A stretch of 64,000 nt of DNA from Parapedobacter lycopersici_A (GCF_040395035.1 NZ_JBEBRB010000002.1:1-64000); one strand, 5' to 3'; positions 1-9,504 are shown, counted from the stretch's first letter. Made by a program: numbers and translations. Notes: a model not told the origin generated them from the letters alone.

Positions 1-1549
1 CACTTTCCGGGTCAACAAGTACCCACTTGCCAAGTTCATCAACATATACCTCAACCGTTTCGTGCGCAAAAATATTGGTGTGCCTCACATTGTATCCGAG
101 TGCCTGTAAAGCTTGCATGAAAACAACCGAAAATTGCATACACATGCCTCCTGCTCCAAACCTTTCCATCCGCTCCAAAATGTGGTTTGCATTCCATTCG
201 GGGTACGCTACCGAGGGCAGTTCGTGTTTCCAAAGTGAAGAAACCAAATGCCTGACACGGTTGATCTTCTCAAAATCGCCTTGTGTATCCTCCACGAGTT
301 TCAGCAGTTTTAATTTTTCGCTGAGCATCTGAAGCTCCGGGTGTTTGGCATCTTCGTATTTTATCTTGAATGAGGGGTAGCGATGGACGGGGTTTCGTGC
401 CGACACCACCGCGTAATCGCCCTTGGTCAAGGTATCGGCATTTATGCTGCGATGGATGGCTACCCGGTGAACCACCGGCGTGCGAAGGGGATTTTCAGTA
501 GATAAAACAGCCCGCCATTGCAGGTAACGGTGACCGCCTGCTGGAATTTCGGATGTGAAATCACCTCCCTCGCCAACCTTGCGCCACGCTCCCCAGTCCG
601 TGCTATGCATATCCTGCGTATTCGCCGTCCGTATTTCCCAAACAACACCCGTCTCTTTTGGAAGAAAGGCGTTTGCCTCCATCTGCAGGCTTTGTATACT
701 GCATCGGGGTACCACAACCTGATTTTCTGAAGTCGACCAAAGGTCGATGGGGGGGGATGCAAGTATACCTTTCGACTCAAACCGCTCCAAATGCAGCCTA
801 ACGGTATATTCCCCCACAATGGAATCCCCCGGCCCCAATTTACCTACGGACCAAGTCCGCCCTCCATCAACGGATTTTGCCGAAGTGGCACCCACGATTA
901 TCTTTTTTAACAACGGTGAACTGGCTTCTTGCTCCGGATCGACCTGACCTGCGGAAGTCAACGCCGTATTTCCTCGGTATGTGAATTTACCTCCACCCCC
1001 TTCATACTCATCTTCCCGCGCAAACAACAACTCATATCCAGCGTTCTTTGGTGCATCGCATCCAATAATGATTTCGTTCAAGCCTTTTTTTAATGTGGCC
1101 GCAGGTATTTCCACCCACCGCCATGAAGGCTCATGCCATGAAGCCGTTGCACCCGCTACATCCGTCCCATTGACTTTTAAATAATATGGCGGATCACCCT
1201 TGGCGTCCTTCGATTTGATCATAAAAAACACCACATGTGTTTTTGATGAAATCGGCACCTCATCCAACACAAACTGTTTCCGGATAAGCACCCCGTCATG
1301 GATCGGTTCCAAAAATGTTCCTTTTTGGCTCCAGCCCGCCCCGGGTGCATCGTTTTCAAGGAGTTTGTAGTTGTATAATGAAACACCGTTAGCCAAAGGT
1401 GCAATCATAACGTCGTTTACAAACCCGTTTTTGTAGGCTTCTATGGCACTCAAATCAGTAGTTACCTGTGTTGATTGGGCATTGGCACGTGTCGTGAAAA
1501 GCGCTATGAGTATACCCGCTATTCCAACTGTTACGGTATGTTTTCTCAT
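1..1549 (-). CDS. Secreted transglutaminase-like protein, 3' end beyond window
   Basis: An open frame begins at ATG 1549 and stays open for 516 codons to the left edge, so the protein is incomplete. The N-terminus is a signal peptide (hydrophobic IAGILIALF, then TTRANAQS). A long beta-rich region follows, including DGGRTWSVG near residue 270. The visible C-terminal part is a transglutaminase/protease-like core with Cys in GAGGMCMQF (about residue 470), His in IFAHETVEVY (about 495) and Asp in WVLVDPE (about 512), the right order and spacing for a Cys-His-Asp triad. It starts 10 nt after the PL10 lyase stop, so it is the last visible gene of the SusCD operon. It resembles the larger transglutaminase-like protein near 54-56 kb in layout and core. 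An 8-G tract at 749-756 does not break the frame. Fold assignment is good; substrate is unknown and could be a peptide, isopeptide or amide-decorated glycan. Confidence 0.85.
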   Translation of the reverse strand, partial: MRKHTVTVGIAGILIALFTTRANAQSTQVTTDLSAIEAYKNGFVNDVMIAPLANGVSLYNYKLLENDAPGAGWSQKGTFLEPIHDGVLIRKQFVLDEVPISSKTHVVFFMIKSKDAKGDPPYYLKVNGTDVAGATASWHEPSWRWVEIPAATLKKGLNEIIIGCDAPKNAGYELLFAREDEYEGGGGKFTYRGNTALTSAGQVDPEQEASSPLLKKIIVGATSAKSVDGGRTWSVGKLGPGDSIVGEYTVRLHLERFESKGILASPPIDLWSTSENQVVVPRCSIQSLQMEANAFLPKETGVVWEIRTANTQDMHSTDWGAWRKVGEGGDFTSEIPAGGHRYLQWRAVLSTENPLRTPVVHRVAIHRSINADTLTKGDYAVVSARNPVHRYPSFKIKYEDAKHPELQMLSEKLKLLKLVEDTQGDFEKINRVRHLVSSLWKHELPSVAYPEWNANHILERMERFGAGGMCMQFSVVFMQALQALGYNVRHTNIFAHETVEVYVDELGKWVLVDPES

Positions 1550-1559
1550 CTTGAAAAAA

Positions 1560-3137
1560 TTAGTGTTGTGCTGATAAATAATCCATCAACAACCTCATAT
1601 TTTTAACATAAACGGCAACCGAAATATACTGCTGGTCAGAAGGGTCCAGCTTCCAATCAGCGGATAGCCGATCGGCGTGCATAGCAGTATTGGTTTCCTG
1701 CCCTGTTCTTGGGTCAATCGAATAGGGGCTGCTAATCCACTCGTGTTTGGAAAGCCAGCGATGTTGCGTATCCAGCGCATCGATTATGTTACGGGCATCA
1801 ATTTCGCTCGGTCTCATTACCACATTCCTATCAGGCGTTTGAAAATAATACTTTCCGGCATACCGATTGCGGCCCTCAACCTCGACTAACGGGGAGTTTC
1901 TTGTCGCTTCTTCCTTAGCCAATGCATTCACTTGCTCATATTCCTTTTTAAGCATTTCAATATTCAGCACCATATTATGGCCGTAGGAATACAGGTTATC
2001 CATACCATAATCTACCCAATACTTGCTATCGTTAACGCCGGTCCCTTCCCGATGCGCCCATAAAGGTTTATTGGTATCGATCTCTACGAAAAAGGAATGT
2101 GTCCGTTTTCCCCCATCAGTTTGGTGTTGTGGTAGCCGTGCCCGTTCCAGCCAGGCAATCGCATCCGGTATCCGTGCCAAAAATTTCCGATCTCCGGTAT
2201 ACCGGTAAAACTTCAGCAGCATCAATATATTGTCGTATGTTTGACCGGTTACAATAGAGGCAGGCTCAAAACTCCTCGCGTGTGCGGGCTGCAATTGCAT
2301 GTCATACTGTTGAGCCCATCCGCCTTGCGGATTCCCCTGTTGGGTAATCAGGTAAAAATTCATGGCCCGATATATGGGTTCCAGCAAACGTTCTTCTCCC
2401 AAGGTTGCATAACAATCGATTAAGAACTGGGTGGTGTTACGCATTACGTCATCGTTGAAGGTATAAAAGGACGAATAGTCGGCTTTCCCATCTTTTGGAT
2501 GGTTATGCATCAGTGGGTAACGCTGGGGCCAACCACCAATCGGGTATTGAGCATCTAAAACAAACTGGATGGCTTTGTCCAGTGAAGGCTTGATCTGTGG
2601 ATCCAGTTTCTCCAAATAAACCCGTAGTAGAAAACCGGCAGCACCTGGCGTGACGTTATCGTCAAACGTTGCGTTGCCATAGTAATAATAATGCTCCTCA
2701 AACCCCCACGCGTTCTTACCAATCGTCCGATACCATTCTTTCAGCGATCGATCGCCGGCAAAGTCGATGAAGTAATTCCACCCGCCGCAATCGAGCTGGC
2801 CACGGATCAACGCATTAGCCAATTTTAATGCCGCTTCATAGTAATACTCATCGGCAGTGACATGGTAGGCATCAAGAAACAGGTGTCCCATGCCCAGGGA
2901 GCCCGGCTCTTCTATTCTTATTTGTGTATCATAGGCTTCTAATTCGTGCCATCTACGGGATAGATCTTCGGTATAAAGCCGTGCATAACCACCGTTTGTG
3001 CTGACCTGCTCTACCATGTATTTAGTGGCCTGCAGCATCGCTTTTTTTACGTTCGATTCCAAACTCGATTGTCCCCTGGCAACAAGCGAAAAGGACAATA
3101 AGCAACAAAAAATAACTATTGAATGACTGTTTTTCAT
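1560..3137 (-). CDS. pelA: Pectate lyase, PL10-like, secreted
   Basis: A 525-residue secreted protein with signal peptide MKNSHSIVIFCCLLSFSLVA-RGQ. The body carries PL10 (PelA/Pel10A) hallmarks: CGGWNYF (about residue 118), GGWPQRYP (201-208), YTFNDDVMRN (225-234), QGGWAQQYD (about 272) and ARSFEPASI (about 288). PL10 enzymes fold as an alpha/alpha toroid and cut de-esterified homogalacturonan by beta-elimination. The gene lies 35 nt after susD and 10 nt before the transglutaminase-like gene, so it is probably the degradative enzyme of this locus. The family call is firm. That pectin rather than another uronate polymer is the substrate is inference. Confidence 0.87.
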   Translation of the reverse strand: MKNSHSIVIFCCLLSFSLVARGQSSLESNVKKAMLQATKYMVEQVSTNGGYARLYTEDLSRRWHELEAYDTQIRIEEPGSLGMGHLFLDAYHVTADEYYYEAALKLANALIRGQLDCGGWNYFIDFAGDRSLKEWYRTIGKNAWGFEEHYYYYGNATFDDNVTPGAAGFLLRVYLEKLDPQIKPSLDKAIQFVLDAQYPIGGWPQRYPLMHNHPKDGKADYSSFYTFNDDVMRNTTQFLIDCYATLGEERLLEPIYRAMNFYLITQQGNPQGGWAQQYDMQLQPAHARSFEPASIVTGQTYDNILMLLKFYRYTGDRKFLARIPDAIAWLERARLPQHQTDGGKRTHSFFVEIDTNKPLWAHREGTGVNDSKYWVDYGMDNLYSYGHNMVLNIEMLKKEYEQVNALAKEEATRNSPLVEVEGRNRYAGKYYFQTPDRNVVMRPSEIDARNIIDALDTQHRWLSKHEWISSPYSIDPRTGQETNTAMHADRLSADWKLDPSDQQYISVAVYVKNMRLLMDYLSAQH

Positions 3138-3172
3138 CTTAACTATTTTTGACGGTAACGTGTTTTACTACA

Positions 3173-4735
3173 TTAAGGCTTAGCATCCCACCATAGTTTC
3201 ACTAGCCTGCCATCCTTCCCTTCCCCCAGCAAACTGATGGCTACCTGAACGGCCGCCGCATTATTTTGATACTCCATCGGCACAAATGGAATCCTTTTGA
3301 TAATGGCCGTTACGGGCACTTCGGGATCCAGTGATCTGATAATGGGGTACCGTGCCGGGTATCCCGTTCTCCGCAATTCGCTCCAAGCCTCCCACCCGTC
3401 AGGAAAAATGGCAATCCATTTTTGGGTAATAATCTGCTCCAATTGTTTCTCGAAATCTGCAGCAGGTTGATATTTCACCCGAATGTCCGTGACTGCGGGT
3501 GTATTCCATTTATCCTGGACAGTAGCCGGTACATTATTGCTATTGATATAATTCAATATTTCATTTTCGGATGCCGACGTTTCGGCCAGTAACGATTGCC
3601 GGATGCCTTCGTTGTAGAGCGACTCCGCCGAACCTCCCATGTTCCAGCCTCGCAATGCTCCTTCGGCCCGGAGAAAATAAACTTCGGCAGCACCCATCAC
3701 TTTGATATCGGGATTGCTTCCTCCCTGACTTACGGAGAGAAACTTAGGTCCGATAGTTGAATAATCGTCATTGATTCCGGTTCTATCATCAATTTCAACA
3801 CCATTCCTTAAGCCCTTGTATCCCAGATTGGCTACCGCCTGGCTGAAATATACCGGAAGACGTGGATCTTCATAGCCTTTCAGAAAGCTTTCCATCGTTG
3901 CGCTCATCCGGTATTCTCCCCAGGCCGATATCTTTTCATGGGGATGGCGGGAAAGATCTGTGGTAAGCACATTTGCATTATCCGAAACCGCCTGCATCAC
4001 ACCCGCTGCCACCGCTTTTTCTGCTTCCTGTTTTGCGCGGTCAGGGTCAGCATAAACGATACGCAGGGCCAGTCGCAGCCGTAATGAATTAGCGAAAACC
4101 AGCCACTTGTCCACACTTCCTGCATACAGCAGATCGTTCGAACCGAAGCCATTGGCTCCGGCGTTTTCGGAAAGGACAGTGGTTGCTTCGTCTAGCAACT
4201 TAAAAAAATCCGCATATATACTTTCCTGGCTATCGTAAGCAACACTCGTTTGTGCGTTGCCAAACTCCGCGTAGATAATGGGTCCCCATTGATCCGTCAT
4301 CCGGTGATACATCATCACTTTCCAGATTTTGGTCAGTGCATTTTCCACGGGCATGCTGTTTTCCGCAGTGTATTTTTCGACGAAATGGAGTTGTGGAGCG
4401 GCATTCGCATAAAACGCCCGCCAGGCGTAGCCGGCCCAGTCGCCCATATGGAGGTATTGGTCGCTATTAAACCAGGGTACGGAAGTGGCGAAATATTGGA
4501 CATACAGGTCTGAAAACAGGTTTTGGGCCTGTTGCATATCACTGCCATCTCCCATTATTCCCCGATACTGAGCGGCCGCAAATGCCTGTCCCAGCAAGCC
4601 TGCATCCAAATTTTCAACCGAAAGTACGCCCGGAGGAATATTCATTTTATCGAAATCCTTGGTACAGCCTATACCGAATAAGAATATGATGGCGTACACC
4701 GTCAACATATGAAGTTTAATCTTGTACTTTTTCAT
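3173..4735 (-). CDS. SusD/RagB-type glycan-binding outer-membrane lipoprotein
   Basis: SusD-like_2-type surface lipoprotein of about 520 residues. I start it at ATG 4735, which gives MKKYKIKLHMLTVYAIIFLF and a lipobox FGIGC, so the mature protein is anchored through Cys24. A longer frame opens at 4765 but only adds residues before the signal. Features seen are the early TPR-rich region (QNLFSDLYVQYFATSVPW, GDWAGYAWRAFYANAAP) and the C-terminal FPDGWEAWSELRRTGYPA, typical of SusD homologues. SusD proteins cap the SusC channel and bind oligosaccharides. It follows susC directly and precedes the PL10 lyase, fixing this as a polysaccharide utilisation locus. Confidence 0.93.
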   Translation of the reverse strand: MKKYKIKLHMLTVYAIIFLFGIGCTKDFDKMNIPPGVLSVENLDAGLLGQAFAAAQYRGIMGDGSDMQQAQNLFSDLYVQYFATSVPWFNSDQYLHMGDWAGYAWRAFYANAAPQLHFVEKYTAENSMPVENALTKIWKVMMYHRMTDQWGPIIYAEFGNAQTSVAYDSQESIYADFFKLLDEATTVLSENAGANGFGSNDLLYAGSVDKWLVFANSLRLRLALRIVYADPDRAKQEAEKAVAAGVMQAVSDNANVLTTDLSRHPHEKISAWGEYRMSATMESFLKGYEDPRLPVYFSQAVANLGYKGLRNGVEIDDRTGINDDYSTIGPKFLSVSQGGSNPDIKVMGAAEVYFLRAEGALRGWNMGGSAESLYNEGIRQSLLAETSASENEILNYINSNNVPATVQDKWNTPAVTDIRVKYQPAADFEKQLEQIITQKWIAIFPDGWEAWSELRRTGYPARYPIIRSLDPEVPVTAIIKRIPFVPMEYQNNAAAVQVAISLLGEGKDGRLVKLWWDAKP

Positions 4736-4767
4736 TGCAATAAGTTTAAGAAAGAGGCTATTCATGA

Positions 4768-7700
4768 TTAAAAACCGATGGAGAGGTTTATTCCCACCGT
4801 TCGTTGCGAGGGCCTGACATACTGGTCAATTCCCTCGGTGCCCGGTCCGGTGCCAACCCGTAAATCTGCGTCTACTGTTTTAGAAGCGCGGTAGAGGTAA
4901 AAAAGGTTTCTGCCGACCAACGAGATGTCGAGTCTTTTAATCGGCCCTTTTTCCAGCAGCTTACGCGGAATTTCATATCCGATGCTCAATTCCCGCAAAC
5001 GCGTATTGGTAGCGCTTTCCACAAAAGCCTCTCCCACGAACAGGGAAATGCCGCCGACGTGATTCCAGAACTGCTCGGCATTGATTGCAACATTATTGGG
5101 ACTGCCATCCTGCAATACCGCCTGCTCGCCGGGGAAAAGGTTTTCGCCAAAAACCAACCCGCCCTCCCGGCCCATCAGTGTTGCTTCGGCGACACCATAT
5201 CCATGCAGCAGCGAATTGGTAAAGGAAAGCATGGTGCCGCCCTGCCGATGGTCAATGAGTACGCGGAGATTAATACCTTTAAAACTAAAACGCTGTGACA
5301 CGCTGGCCAGCCAGTCCGGATTGAAGTTAGCCACTTTTTCCGACTGGTTCGGCGTCAGCATCGGCAATCCATTTTCGGTCACCAATACCCTGCCCTGCCC
5401 ATCCCGTTCAAACCCTCTTGCATAGATATTACCCCAGGGTTCACCCTCTTCTATTACGATCTGACCGACCTCTACGCGGGGCCTGTCGTCGGATATGGTA
5501 ATTACCTCGCTTATATTCCGACCATAATTCAGGTCTATCGACCAGTTAAAATTTGCTTTGCGTACCGGATTTGCGGTCATCACCAGTTCATAGCCGTGGT
5601 TTCTGATCTCCCCGCCATTTGAATAGTATTGACTGGCGCCGGAACCGATGGGCAGGTTAACGGTGAACAGCTGGTTCCTTGTATTGGTGTTGTACATCGT
5701 GAAATCAAAACCCAACCGGCCTTCCCAAAACTGCACATTAAGTCCGCCCTCCATGGATTCCGTCATCTCCGGTTTTAAATCGGGATTTGGCAATATATTG
5801 TTCAGTTGCAGAAACCCATTCGTTCCACCCGGGACCAAGCTAGCCTGGCGGGATAGCATATAGGGCATTGCAGCATTCCCAACCTGTGCCCAGGCTCCTC
5901 TTACCCGTAAAAAAGAAATGGGATCAGGAAGCTTGATGAGATCGGAAACCACGGCACTTAACCCCACAGAAGGATAGAAATAAGAGCGGTTGTCCGCGGG
6001 TAACGTCGAACTCCAGTCGTTCCGGCCGGTAATATCGATAAAGACCGCGTTCTTCCAGCTTAAGTTAATAAAGGAAAACAGCGATGAATTGGCGGATTCG
6101 GCTATACTCTCGTTGGATAATATGGTTGTGCTATTTGATAGGGTGAAAAAATTGGGTACCGTCAGCGCTGGACCTGTATTAGAGGAAAGCGATTCGCTTT
6201 GCGCCTTTGCAACTGAGCCCCCAAAATTGATGCTCGACGTCCAGTTCGTCAAAAATTCCTTATTATATGAAAATATAAACTCTCCCCGGTACGACGTGGA
6301 ACCGGATCGGGTTGTGGTAAATCGGCCATTTGGGGCCTGGTTATAGGTGTCGTTATAAAGCTTTTGGTCCCAGCTGGACTGGCCTTTAATATAATTTCCC
6401 CGCGCCAGCAGGTTGATGCCATCGGCAATCTGGTAATTCGCAGCCAGTAAGGCTTCGATTAAATCACCGGATCTCTCACTCAGAACCCGTTGCCTTAACC
6501 AGTGGGGATTCTTGGATATACCTGCGTTGGGCAGCCAGTAATTTTGAAACAGCTCGCCTTCTCCATTCCGGAATTCAAAATTCTTCATGTGATCCGTACG
6601 GATATTTCTTGGGATAAGATAGACACTGTAATTGGGGCTGAAGCCGCTTCCGGTCTGCACTTCGTTGGGGTACGATTCAAACATGTAGTCAATCTTGCTG
6701 TCCAACGAAACCTTATCTGTCAGTTTGGTATTCCACCGGAGTGTAAGGTTGTTGCGTTTTAATTCATCGTCATAGATAATCCCGCTTGCATCGGTCCGGG
6801 TATAGTTAAAAAAGGTTTGATTTTTCTCGGTTCCGTGGGAAATGGAAATATTGTTGCTGAAATTCAGTCCCGTCTGATAGAAATCCCGCACGTTGTTGGG
6901 TTGCGGAGATAACGCATACTCAGCTCCGGCGTCTTCCGGTGCGAGCGACCAGTGTTCTACCAACTGCCCTTCCATTTTTGGCCCCCAGGAGAATTCCGAC
7001 CGTTTATTGTAATTACCGCCATTTCCCTGCCCATATTGATTTTGGAAACGCTGTAGGATGACCGGATCGGTTAAGATCAGGTTGCTATTAAAATTGACAC
7101 TTGATTCGCCCGCCTTTCCCCTTTTCGTTTCGATAATAATGGCACCGTTCTGCGCAGCACTGCCATACAGCGCAGCTGCATTTGCACCTTTAAGCACGTT
7201 CATGGATGCAATATTGTCCGGGTTCAGAATATCCGGGTTACCCGGCATACCATCGATGATATAGATGGGTTGACTATCGCCCGATATAGAGCGGTTACCC
7301 CTAAGCACAATCCGGACGGGCGCACCTACTCCTGTCCCTGATTCGGTAATTGACAACCCGGCCACCTTACCCTGTACCGCGAGAAGCGGGTTTGGTTCCC
7401 GCGTTTCCGACAGTTCCTCAGAGCTCACCACTTGTGTACTATACGTCAAAGACCTGCCCTGTCGTTCCAGGCCAAGCGCAGTGACCACTACCTCTTCCAG
7501 GTTTTGATTGTCGGGCTCAAGCGTTATTGTAAGCGGATTACCGGATTGCGCTTGTATTTCCTGGGTTAAATAGCCGATCATAGAAATGGAAAGCGTACTG
7601 CCTGCCGGAACCGATAAAACAAAATTACCTGCCGCGTCGGTCGTGGTTCCGCCAGCGGACCCTTTGAGGCTTACCGTTACTCCTTCCAGTGGTTCGCCCT

Positions 7701-8133
7701 TGGTGTTCATAATCCTTCCATGAACAGACTGTTGACTAGTGGAAACAGGTAAGCCAATCGGAGCTACCGGCTTCGCCTTCTGTTTAACAACAATGTTCTT
7801 CCCTTTAACTATGGTGAACTCCAATGGTAGGTGTTTAAAAGAAGATTGTAGGATTTCACGGATAGATAAATTCTCCGCTTTAAGGGAGAGCCGTTTACCC
7901 TGCACCAGTTGATTGTCATAAAAAAAGACGTATCCACTTTGCTGTTCAATCAATGCAAACACCTTCTCGAGTGGCATGTCCTGCACATTGAGATCAATGT
8001 TCTGGCTGTATCCCTTGGCAAAAATCTGGGTAACGGCCAACACGACCAGTATGATTGTTAATTTCATAATACGCAGAAAATTAAGGGAGAATAAGGCCAC
8101 ACCGGGGGCCTTAACTTTTTTAAAATAATTCAT
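4768..8133 (-). CDS. SusC/RagA-type TonB-dependent oligosaccharide transporter
   Basis: About 1121 residues from ATG 8133. A longer frame opens at 8193, and ATG 8067 (MKLTIILVVLAVTQIFA-KGYSQ) is an alternative. Order of domains: signal peptide ending KGYSQ; STN domain with MPLEKVFALIEQQSGYVFFY; carboxypeptidase-regulatory-like beta-sandwich (GRIMNTKGEPLEGVTVSL, MIGY); TonB plug with VAGLSITESG, RIVLRGNRSI and PIYIIDGMPG; then a 22-strand barrel ending in VGINLSIGF. The STN domain means it can signal to FecR as well as import, matching the sigma/anti-sigma pair just upstream. No TAnnTTTG box was found for it, consistent with use of the ECF sigma. Its leader is covered by a candidate antisense RNA. 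Confidence 0.95.
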   Translation of the reverse strand: MNYFKKVKAPGVALFSLNFLRIMKLTIILVVLAVTQIFAKGYSQNIDLNVQDMPLEKVFALIEQQSGYVFFYDNQLVQGKRLSLKAENLSIREILQSSFKHLPLEFTIVKGKNIVVKQKAKPVAPIGLPVSTSQQSVHGRIMNTKGEPLEGVTVSLKGSAGGTTTDAAGNFVLSVPAGSTLSISMIGYLTQEIQAQSGNPLTITLEPDNQNLEEVVVTALGLERQGRSLTYSTQVVSSEELSETREPNPLLAVQGKVAGLSITESGTGVGAPVRIVLRGNRSISGDSQPIYIIDGMPGNPDILNPDNIASMNVLKGANAAALYGSAAQNGAIIIETKRGKAGESSVNFNSNLILTDPVILQRFQNQYGQGNGGNYNKRSEFSWGPKMEGQLVEHWSLAPEDAGAEYALSPQPNNVRDFYQTGLNFSNNISISHGTEKNQTFFNYTRTDASGIIYDDELKRNNLTLRWNTKLTDKVSLDSKIDYMFESYPNEVQTGSGFSPNYSVYLIPRNIRTDHMKNFEFRNGEGELFQNYWLPNAGISKNPHWLRQRVLSERSGDLIEALLAANYQIADGINLLARGNYIKGQSSWDQKLYNDTYNQAPNGRFTTTRSGSTSYRGEFIFSYNKEFLTNWTSSINFGGSVAKAQSESLSSNTGPALTVPNFFTLSNSTTILSNESIAESANSSLFSFINLSWKNAVFIDITGRNDWSSTLPADNRSYFYPSVGLSAVVSDLIKLPDPISFLRVRGAWAQVGNAAMPYMLSRQASLVPGGTNGFLQLNNILPNPDLKPEMTESMEGGLNVQFWEGRLGFDFTMYNTNTRNQLFTVNLPIGSGASQYYSNGGEIRNHGYELVMTANPVRKANFNWSIDLNYGRNISEVITISDDRPRVEVGQIVIEEGEPWGNIYARGFERDGQGRVLVTENGLPMLTPNQSEKVANFNPDWLASVSQRFSFKGINLRVLIDHRQGGTMLSFTNSLLHGYGVAEATLMGREGGLVFGENLFPGEQAVLQDGSPNNVAINAEQFWNHVGGISLFVGEAFVESATNTRLRELSIGYEIPRKLLEKGPIKRLDISLVGRNLFYLYRASKTVDADLRVGTGPGTEGIDQYVRPSQRTVGINLSIGF

Positions 8134-8141
8134 TAACTTTG
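8134..8141 (+). promoter_or_regulatory. Plus-strand -7 box facing away from susC
   Basis: TAACTTTG matches the Bacteroidota -7 consensus TAnnTTTG and sits directly against the susC start codon on the opposite strand. A T-rich stretch lies upstream but no good -33 TTTG at 18-20 nt. It would drive transcription antisense to the susC leader, ending at the hairpin about 80 nt on. An 8-base match with four fixed positions occurs by chance fairly often, so the weight comes from its pairing with the terminator. Confidence 0.4.
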
Positions 8142-8146
8142 AAAAG

Positions 8147-8243
8147 TTTGGGTTAGTTAATTGGTTATTTGTTCCAGTATAAATAATTAGCATTTACTAA
8201 TCTGGCGTTCTTTGGCAGGAGTGGGTCAGACTCCTGCTTTTTT
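8147..8243 (+). ncRNA. Candidate cis-antisense sRNA over the susC leader
   Basis: Between the FecR gene and susC, both on the minus strand, the plus strand carries a -7 box followed about 80 nt later by a textbook intrinsic terminator. No plus-strand reading frame uses this terminator. A transcript of about 95-100 nt would be fully complementary to the 5' untranslated region of susC. Cis-encoded antisense RNAs at this place, repressing SusC homologues in sigma/anti-sigma-controlled loci, are known in Bacteroides (DonS-type). The 5' end is estimated from the -7 box. No transcript has been shown here. Confidence 0.45.
8215..8243 (+). terminator. Intrinsic terminator pointing away from susC
   Basis: GCAGGAGT, 7-nt loop GGGTCAG, ACTCCTGC, then six T: a perfect 8-bp GC-rich stem with T-run on the plus strand. 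Read on the minus strand the hairpin has the A-run before it, so it cannot end the FecR transcript by the usual mechanism. Confidence 0.8.
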
Positions 8244-8313
8244 ATGCCTTTTCGGTTTTCTTGACTGTTTATTTTTCCATGACTTTCGTAGTTTAGTTTT
8301 GTAAAAGGTTAGT

Positions 8314-9504
8314 TCATAACACCGTAATCTTTCCATTTTTATCCGGTGATTCCGATTTTTCCAGCACGGTGTTGATGCCGGAGTAATTTAGGATGGTTAA
8401 CACTTCCTGCAAGCTGACGTTGCGGTATATCCGACCGGAAAATTTCCGGCGATCGGCCTGGTGGTAGGCTACTTCTACATTATACCACCTGGAAATGTTG
8501 CGCATGATTGCACCGATATCGGCATCCCGGAAGTCGAATAGTCCGCTTTTCCAGGCAATCGTCTGCTGACCGTCGGATTCACGGAGAATGATCTCATTTG
8601 CTGTTGCCGGATTTCTAGGAACGATACTCTCCTGTCCGGGCTTCATGAGTACACTGTTATTCCCGGCGATCAACCGCACCTGCCCTTCGAGCAAAACTGT
8701 TTTTACATCCGCTTCATCGGCGTATGCGTTCACATTGAAATGCGTGCCCAAAACCTGTATTGTCTGTCCGTCTGCAACGACTTCAAATGGCTTTGACCGG
8801 TTTTCCGCCACTTCAAAATAGCCTTCGCCGGTAAGTGTTACTTGCCGCCTGTCTCCAAACTGACTCGGAAATTTCAGACTGGATTCGGCATTCAGCCAAA
8901 CATGGCTTCCGTCTGGCAGTATTACCTGGAATTGTCCACTGCTTGGTGTGACTATCGTGTTGTATGCAATTTTTCCGGACGGGATGTTTTCCTGGCTTTT
9001 TATATCAAAGATCAGTTTCTGTCCGTCCGACGAAACCTGATTCCCGTTCGCATGAGACAGGAGTACACTGTCGCCATGCCCTAACACCACCCGTCTCCCA
9101 TCTTCCAGTAATAGCACCGCTTTATTGCCTCCCGGCATAACATCATATTGATTCGCGTCGTTAATAAAAGAAGCCATGGATGTTGACCTGCCGGGGTTTT
9201 GGTAATACAGATAACCGCCTACGATACTCAACACGGCAATCAGGCTCGCCGCAACAGCCATCCATTTTTTCAACCATCGCTTTGCGGTCCCATTTTCCGT
9301 CATTTCGTCGGCAGCGATCCGGGTTTTAAGTGCCGCATATATTTTTTGCTTCAATTCATCCTTGGATGTACAGGAATCGATTTCTTTTTTCGAATCGTTA
9401 AAGGAATTGTACCATTGCTCGAATTCGCGCATTTCTTCGCCGGTAATTTCTCCCCGCTTCCATTTTTGTGCGAGGAAATCAATTCTTGATTCTTGCTTAG
9501 CCAT
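8314..9504 (-). CDS. FecR-family anti-sigma factor of the PUL
   Basis: Start chosen at ATG 9504 (MAKQESRIDFLAQKWKRGEI), because the longer frame from 9546 adds an unlikely leader. Residues 1-60 are the cytoplasmic anti-sigma region, 81-101 a single membrane helix (WMAVAASLIAVLSIVGGYLYY). The periplasmic FecR domain covers about 180-290 (TPSSGQFQVILPDGSHVWLN, LTGEGYFEVA, VLGTHFNVNAY, LLEGQVRL). The C-terminal DUF4974 domain (FRDADIGAIMRNISRWYNVE, FSGRIYRNVSLQEVLTILN) contacts the SusC STN domain in known systems. It lies between the ECF sigma gene and susC, so it most likely holds the sigma factor until SusC reports substrate. Confidence 0.93.
   Translation of the reverse strand: MAKQESRIDFLAQKWKRGEITGEEMREFEQWYNSFNDSKKEIDSCTSKDELKQKIYAALKTRIAADEMTENGTAKRWLKKWMAVAASLIAVLSIVGGYLYYQNPGRSTSMASFINDANQYDVMPGGNKAVLLLEDGRRVVLGHGDSVLLSHANGNQVSSDGQKLIFDIKSQENIPSGKIAYNTIVTPSSGQFQVILPDGSHVWLNAESSLKFPSQFGDRRQVTLTGEGYFEVAENRSKPFEVVADGQTIQVLGTHFNVNAYADEADVKTVLLEGQVRLIAGNNSVLMKPGQESIVPRNPATANEIILRESDGQQTIAWKSGLFDFRDADIGAIMRNISRWYNVEVAYHQADRRKFSGRIYRNVSLQEVLTILNYSGINTVLEKSESPDKNGKITVL

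Noticed and set aside
749..756. Run of eight G inside the left-edge gene as a possible frameshift
   Set aside because: Reading both sides by hand gives the same frame, with plausible protein sequence before and after, so no shift is needed.
460..819. Alternative minus-strand frame of 119 codons over the left-edge gene
   Set aside because: It is an out-of-frame shadow. The frame from 1549 gives a signal peptide and a transglutaminase core.
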